From Orthonyx spaldingii (taxonomy: Eukaryota; Chordata; Aves; Passeriformes; Orthonychidae), in the NCBI GenBank assembly GCA_013397795.1, contig VZTJ01001650.1, positions 208,334 through 272,333 on the forward strand: DNA of 64,000 nucleotides, in the 5' to 3' direction. Both the position numbers and the translations under genes were made by a program. A model generated the notes under the pieces. It had not been told where the DNA came from. It ran no database searches and saw only the letters and a list, made by a program, of their open reading frames with translations. This document shows positions 60,010 through 64,000 of this stretch, piece by piece. Positions within the stretch are counted from its first letter, which is position 1. Every line of letters begins with the position of its first letter.

Positions 60010-60165
60010 TATTCAAAACGCGTATTATGTATTATATATTATATAATGTTAATATTAATATATGCCACTATAATCCTATATACTATCTAATATGTAATAA
60101 TATAATTAACTATAATAATTATATGCTGATATTTATATATTTATATTATATCTAAATATAAAGAG
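60010..60165. repeat. A+T-rich low-complexity region
   Basis: About 150 bp consist almost entirely of A and T after an initial ACGCGT, with many overlapping short palindromes such as ATATTATATAAT and TATATATTTATATTATAT. The sequence is likely to be easily melted and prone to cruciforms or replication slippage. No gene is present. Confidence 0.8.
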
Positions 60166-61539
60166 CAAGAAGGAAAAAGATGCAGTTTTAAGGAAAGTTC
60201 AATTTGTTCTCGTCAGCTCTGTGTAGGTTCTTTTTATGTAATTACAAGACCCTAGAGTATTGCTGAGCTTTTCATTGAGAATGTGTCTCTTGACACATTC
60301 AATAAATGCAATTGCTCAAATGAAGGAAAGTAAAGAAGTAACACAGTGATCTTGACTCAACCAAAAATCTCAGCGTTTTTCAATTTCAGCAGAAGTTGGA
60401 TCCTCCTCATTAGATCTAAATTTTTATGGATTCTTGGTGGAAGCCCAACTCTTTATTGTCTTATGTACAACAAAATATTGAACCAATGCAATGGAAATCC
60501 TGTGACAACAGCAGTTCTCAAGCATTTTCAGGGAAACAACTTCACACACAAAACTAAACCATGAACCCCAAATCTGAGTTCAGACCTCCCTGCGTTTGTC
60601 ATAAAATCTCATTTTAGGCCTAATTCAAATTTAAACAAAATCTTCTTTACTCATTCTGTCTTCAGTGGAATCCTTTGCTGATTCCCCATTCAGCTCCAGA
60701 AGAAGATGAATCAAGCAATCCTCACCCCTGGGCACGCAGCAACCCCACCCTCTGACATCAGCGGCCCTGCAGCAAGAGAAGGGACTGAGATCCGAGGATT
60801 TGAAATAATGTTATTTGTGGCTTTCTTGTTCTTCCTCTTCTACTAATGACAATACAGAGGAATGTCTATTCTTAGTAAATTAAGAACAAACACTAACATG
60901 TCAATTAGATGTTCCTGTAAAGTGTCCAGAGTATGTTAAAGTATATTGCACACTTCAAAAGCACATTACCTTGTCAAGTGTCCCATATGAAAAGGTCAGC
61001 ACTGGTCTTCTTTTTTTTTTTTTCTGCATATGAATCATAGACAAAAAATAAGCTTTAGCATTTGTATTACTATTTTAATCTGCACCATTATTTATGAGGG
61101 ATCTCAAAATACTTGGAACCCTCAGAAAATATTCCAGGGTGGGCCGGTACTATGTCCAACTGCTGTTGCAAATGAGGCACAAAGATGGCACAGCTGAAAT
61201 TTTCCAAAGTGACTGCTGGCTGGGGCAGAGAAAGGGCACCTCGCTCTCTGAGCTTCCAGCCTGAGTGCTGGAGGGCTCTATTATCACACAAGCTCTCATG
61301 TACCAGTGAGAGTGGTACAAATGTTCTACATCTCTGAAAAATAAGCATGCTATTCAGACAGCTCAGGTTTTGTACAGAAAGTAAGCAAAACCTGCTGAAA
61401 AGTGAAATTCTGAGTGCATTGTAGGACAACTGATGTGATAAAGCCAGGGGGATGGCTTTGTTTTCCACACTCAGGATTTCACCAACAGATGAGTGCCCAG
61501 TTAGTTAATCAGGCTGCTGGAGCGATTCTGTGCAACTTC
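60166..61539. other. Non-coding sequence, no gene
   Basis: A T13 run lies at 61011-61023. The 126-codon minus frame 61088-61468 lacks a recognised domain and is within chance length. The stretch 60655-60800 has several CpGs (GGCACGCAGC, CAGCGGCC, ATCCGAGG) but is too short to call an element. Confidence 0.55.
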
Positions 61540-61860
61540 TTCCCTTGAAATAACTTTGGCAAAGTCAGACTCATATATATGCTGTGCTCTCTGCCTCTGA
61601 CTCACTCAGGAACATTCTTCAAAAGGCATTTTTGTGTCTTTATAATTGAATTGATTCTTAAGTTGTGCCACGGGTGTACACCTTATCAAAGAAGACCTGG
61701 CACTCCATTTGTACATAATGCCCTCTCGGAGGAGGTTTAACATGCAATGTTTGTTGTTTCTAGCAGGTCTCTCTGCAGAGAGAGAGGTCGCTACTCAGGG
61801 AGGCACTTTCCTCCTTGGAAACAAGAAAAGAAATCACCAGGAAGGAGGGGAAAATGCATC
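61540..61860. promoter_or_regulatory. Possible conserved regulatory patch
   Basis: This is non-repetitive sequence with isolated CpGs (GCCACGGGTG, CTCTCGGAGG, GGTCGCTACT). It also has a 16-bp perfect palindrome TCTCTCTGCAGAGAGA at 61768-61783. The palindrome is partly simple sequence. There is no clear transcription-factor assignment. Confidence 0.25.
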
Positions 61861-62639
61861 TGGGTAACAGGAGGGGATCTTGTCAATCTTCAAGCCACTA
61901 GAAAATGATCATGAAAGTCTTTTGTTAGAGAAGCCTATAATGGTACTATTGCTTGTCTATTGTGGCCACTAACAGCAAACAGCCTGCGAGGGCAGGGGAG
62001 ATGTGGGATTAGACAAATTGTGAAGAGGGGCTCTGGATGCTTGAAAAGTACATTCCTGCCCATCAAGGTCAGAGGACTCAAAACAGTGTCATCATTAATC
62101 CTCAATGGAAGTATTCCTATAAACAAATTGACCTTTAAAAACATCCATGGCATATATGGAATAATGCTAATGATGTACTACTGGATTTCTTCCACAAGTG
62201 GAAACAGAAAAGCAATTGTAACAGAAGCAGGAATGCAAAATGTAATTGTAAGAAACTGAAATTGAGCTAGAGACTATGTTGTAAAGTACTTTTTCTACTG
62301 CTAGAAATTGCATTTAGCATGAAAAAAAATTTTTAGAAAGCTTATGTAGTATCATAATTTTTGATGCATTTTAAGAATAAGACCAGTTCTTAAATACTTT
62401 TCAGAGGATTCATCCTTATCCACATGTATATTTCTGGGGATACCATTGGGCTGAAGCTGTATGCATCCATTGCAGGATGGCAAAAAGGGTGGATTGGATC
62501 TTTCCTATTGGAAGAGGCACTGAGTTTTGCTTTTCTAGCCTAACAATTCCACTTGTCCTTCTCAACTGTCCTCTTGAGCCAGGGTCCTTGCACAATCTGT
62601 CTTCCGTCGTCAGTACTTGGTGGGGCAATTGCTGAAGTA
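61861..62639. other. Non-coding sequence, no gene
   Basis: The 99-codon plus frame 61960-62259 and overlapping minus frame 61935-62153 have no known domain. No repeat is recognised. Confidence 0.55.
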
Positions 62640-63090
62640 ACTTAATCAGAGTTTGCTCGCTAATAAGGAAATTGCTCTTTCATAATACACTTGAAGTGCA
62701 TGAAAAGAGCTTCAAGTAGACAATGATAGACATGGATGTTACACTGAATGGCAGCTGCTAAATATATGTGTGCTGACAAATGTCTGTGAAGCAACTTCAT
62801 ATGGCAAGACAAGTTAAACGTTTATTTCAAGCTTTAATTAAAAGTTACCTCACTAAAATTTTCCAAAGCATCAAAGTTACCAACTATTTTAAATTATTCT
62901 CCCTCTTTGTGCAGTCAGGGGCCTGTTTTCTCTGCCATCTTGAAGAATGCACATTATTAGTTCTCAAACTCACAGTACATAACAAGCGACCACAAATGAG
63001 AAAACTGCCCTTGACAGTAGCTGTCTGCTCTGCAAAGTAATATTGTTTCCAAATGCCTGAATAAAAGCACATTAACAGCAAGAGTCAACA
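62640..63090. promoter_or_regulatory. Possible conserved A+T-rich regulatory patch
   Basis: The patch is non-repetitive sequence with the homeodomain-type palindrome TTTAATTAAA at 62833-62842, a CTAATAAGGAAATTG stretch at 62670-62684 and a CATTATTAG stretch further right. It resembles conserved developmental non-coding DNA in texture. The 86-codon plus frame inside it is not recognised. Confidence 0.25.
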
Positions 63091-64000
63091 GAGGTAGTTT
63101 TATGATTTTTATTTTTAAAGAAATGCTTTAAAAGTGCCTCTGATACTTTTTTAGAATCTTTTTCAACTGTATTTTTCTTGAACAATACTTACATCATCTT
63201 GATCTTTGAGGTCAAATCATTCTCTCAGTTGCATGCTGTGCAGCTCTGAAAATTTGGAATGAATTTAAAAGTTTGAAGGGCTTACTTTAACTGCCAAGCT
63301 TAAACATAGAGAGATCCAGGCATTCCCTGGGTCCTCCAAAGCATACCTCTTTTTGCAGGTTTCTGTAAATTTTTGGGGATACATTATGGTCATTATGGTA
63401 CATCACAGGAGATACAAAAATGGGGGTGTATTAGTTTGGAAAAGTCGCTTAAAAGTTCTGTATCCCTACTGTAGAATGGAGACAATGACATCTCTTCTCT
63501 TTTGCTCCTCCTGTGTGCTTAAATTGAAGATCTTTCAGGCCAAGAGCTATCTTTTATCTGGGAATGGACAAGGGGGCTCCAATACAGATTGGTGCTTTGA
63601 AACAAAATGAGGTTGATACAAATCTATCAAATTTAAATCCTTTCACGAACAACTAAGCAAACAATGCAAAATGCAGCCCAAAGGGAGTATTACATCAACT
63701 TGGGCACTTACAGGAAGATTTCTAGATGATAAATCAATAAGTTAGTTACCAGTTGTTTTTTCTGGGATATCTCAAATATAGTTAAACAAAAAAACCTTAT
63801 TTCACTGTTCTAGGGTAAAATCTAAGCATTCTGAAAAATACTTTGGACTTGATTTTCATTCGTTTATTTTTGTAGGGCAGAGTATCTAATATTCACATCA
63901 AGAAATCCTCAACTTTTTCCTAAAAAGACAGCATCATGTATTTTGGTCAAAGTTTGTCATGATTGAGCTGTAAGCACTCTAATGGCTGTGATAGTGATGA
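63091..64000. other. Non-coding sequence to window end
   Basis: No supported gene, repeat or strong motif. The 85-codon plus frame 63353-63610 has no recognised domain. The window edge is arbitrary. Confidence 0.55.

Noticed and set aside
1..64000. CRISPR arrays, tRNA or rRNA genes, insertion sequences, phage or endogenous retroviral genes
   Set aside because: No regularly spaced repeats, cloverleaf-compatible intact tRNA, rRNA core motifs, transposase frames or retroviral gene order was seen on either strand.

Overview
This window looks like non-coding nuclear DNA of a vertebrate, most likely a bird. Three observations point that way. Base composition is mildly A+T-rich, about 60% by eye. 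There is a diagnostic avian-type CR1 LINE 3' end at about 21572-21645. There are also several decayed MIR-type tRNA-derived SINEs and L2-like fragments, against a very low overall repeat density with no Alu/B1, L1 or long LTR elements. A crocodilian or turtle is possible, but the sparse repeats favour a bird. I found no bacterial or viral gene organisation.

I cannot support any protein-coding gene. The longest open frames on either strand are about 130-138 codons (38076-38492 minus, 45572-45970 plus, 21643-22035 plus, 24221-24613 minus, 30044-30436 plus). That is about the length expected by chance in 64 kb at this composition. None shows a recognisable domain, homopolymer-free codon structure or conserved motif. 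The window is therefore either intergenic (a gene desert) or inside one or more long introns. A few splice-signal-bounded segments (51-123, 21931-22020, 19528-19737 minus) could be exons of a long non-coding RNA or a larger gene, but the evidence is only the splice-site match.

Layout. 1-6290: unremarkable sequence with two MIR-like SINEs and an exon-like segment at the extreme left. 6290-7720: the most distinctive block, a CpG-bearing, G+C-richer island with an RFX X-box-like site and a G-quadruplex motif, probably a regulatory element. 7720-16600: unremarkable, with a 24-bp tandem duplication and a possible conserved patch at 13900-14100. 16620-17450: a second CpG-bearing block ending in a strong CTCF-like site. 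17450-25780: L2-like and CR1 fragments, homopyrimidine tracts and exon-like segments. 25780-26260: a third regulatory-looking block. 26260-44480: long plain sequence with a pair of oppositely oriented MIRs at 27100-27500, and patches at 29150-29600, 32100-32500 and 38690-39010 that look regulatory. 44480-64000: two more MIRs, a paired-homeodomain-site block at 45800-46080, a G4 tract, a possible retrocopy 3' end at 51978, an AT-rich low-complexity patch at 60010-60165, and regulatory-looking patches near 61540 and 62640.

Taken together, the best reading is a long-range regulatory landscape: isolated compositionally distinct islands plus one candidate CTCF anchor, separated by neutral DNA. Conservation cannot be measured from one sequence, so every enhancer or CNE call is a candidate only. 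I did not see a previously undescribed biological system. The items most worth a second look are the 6.3-7.7 kb island, the CTCF-bearing block and the exon-like segments.
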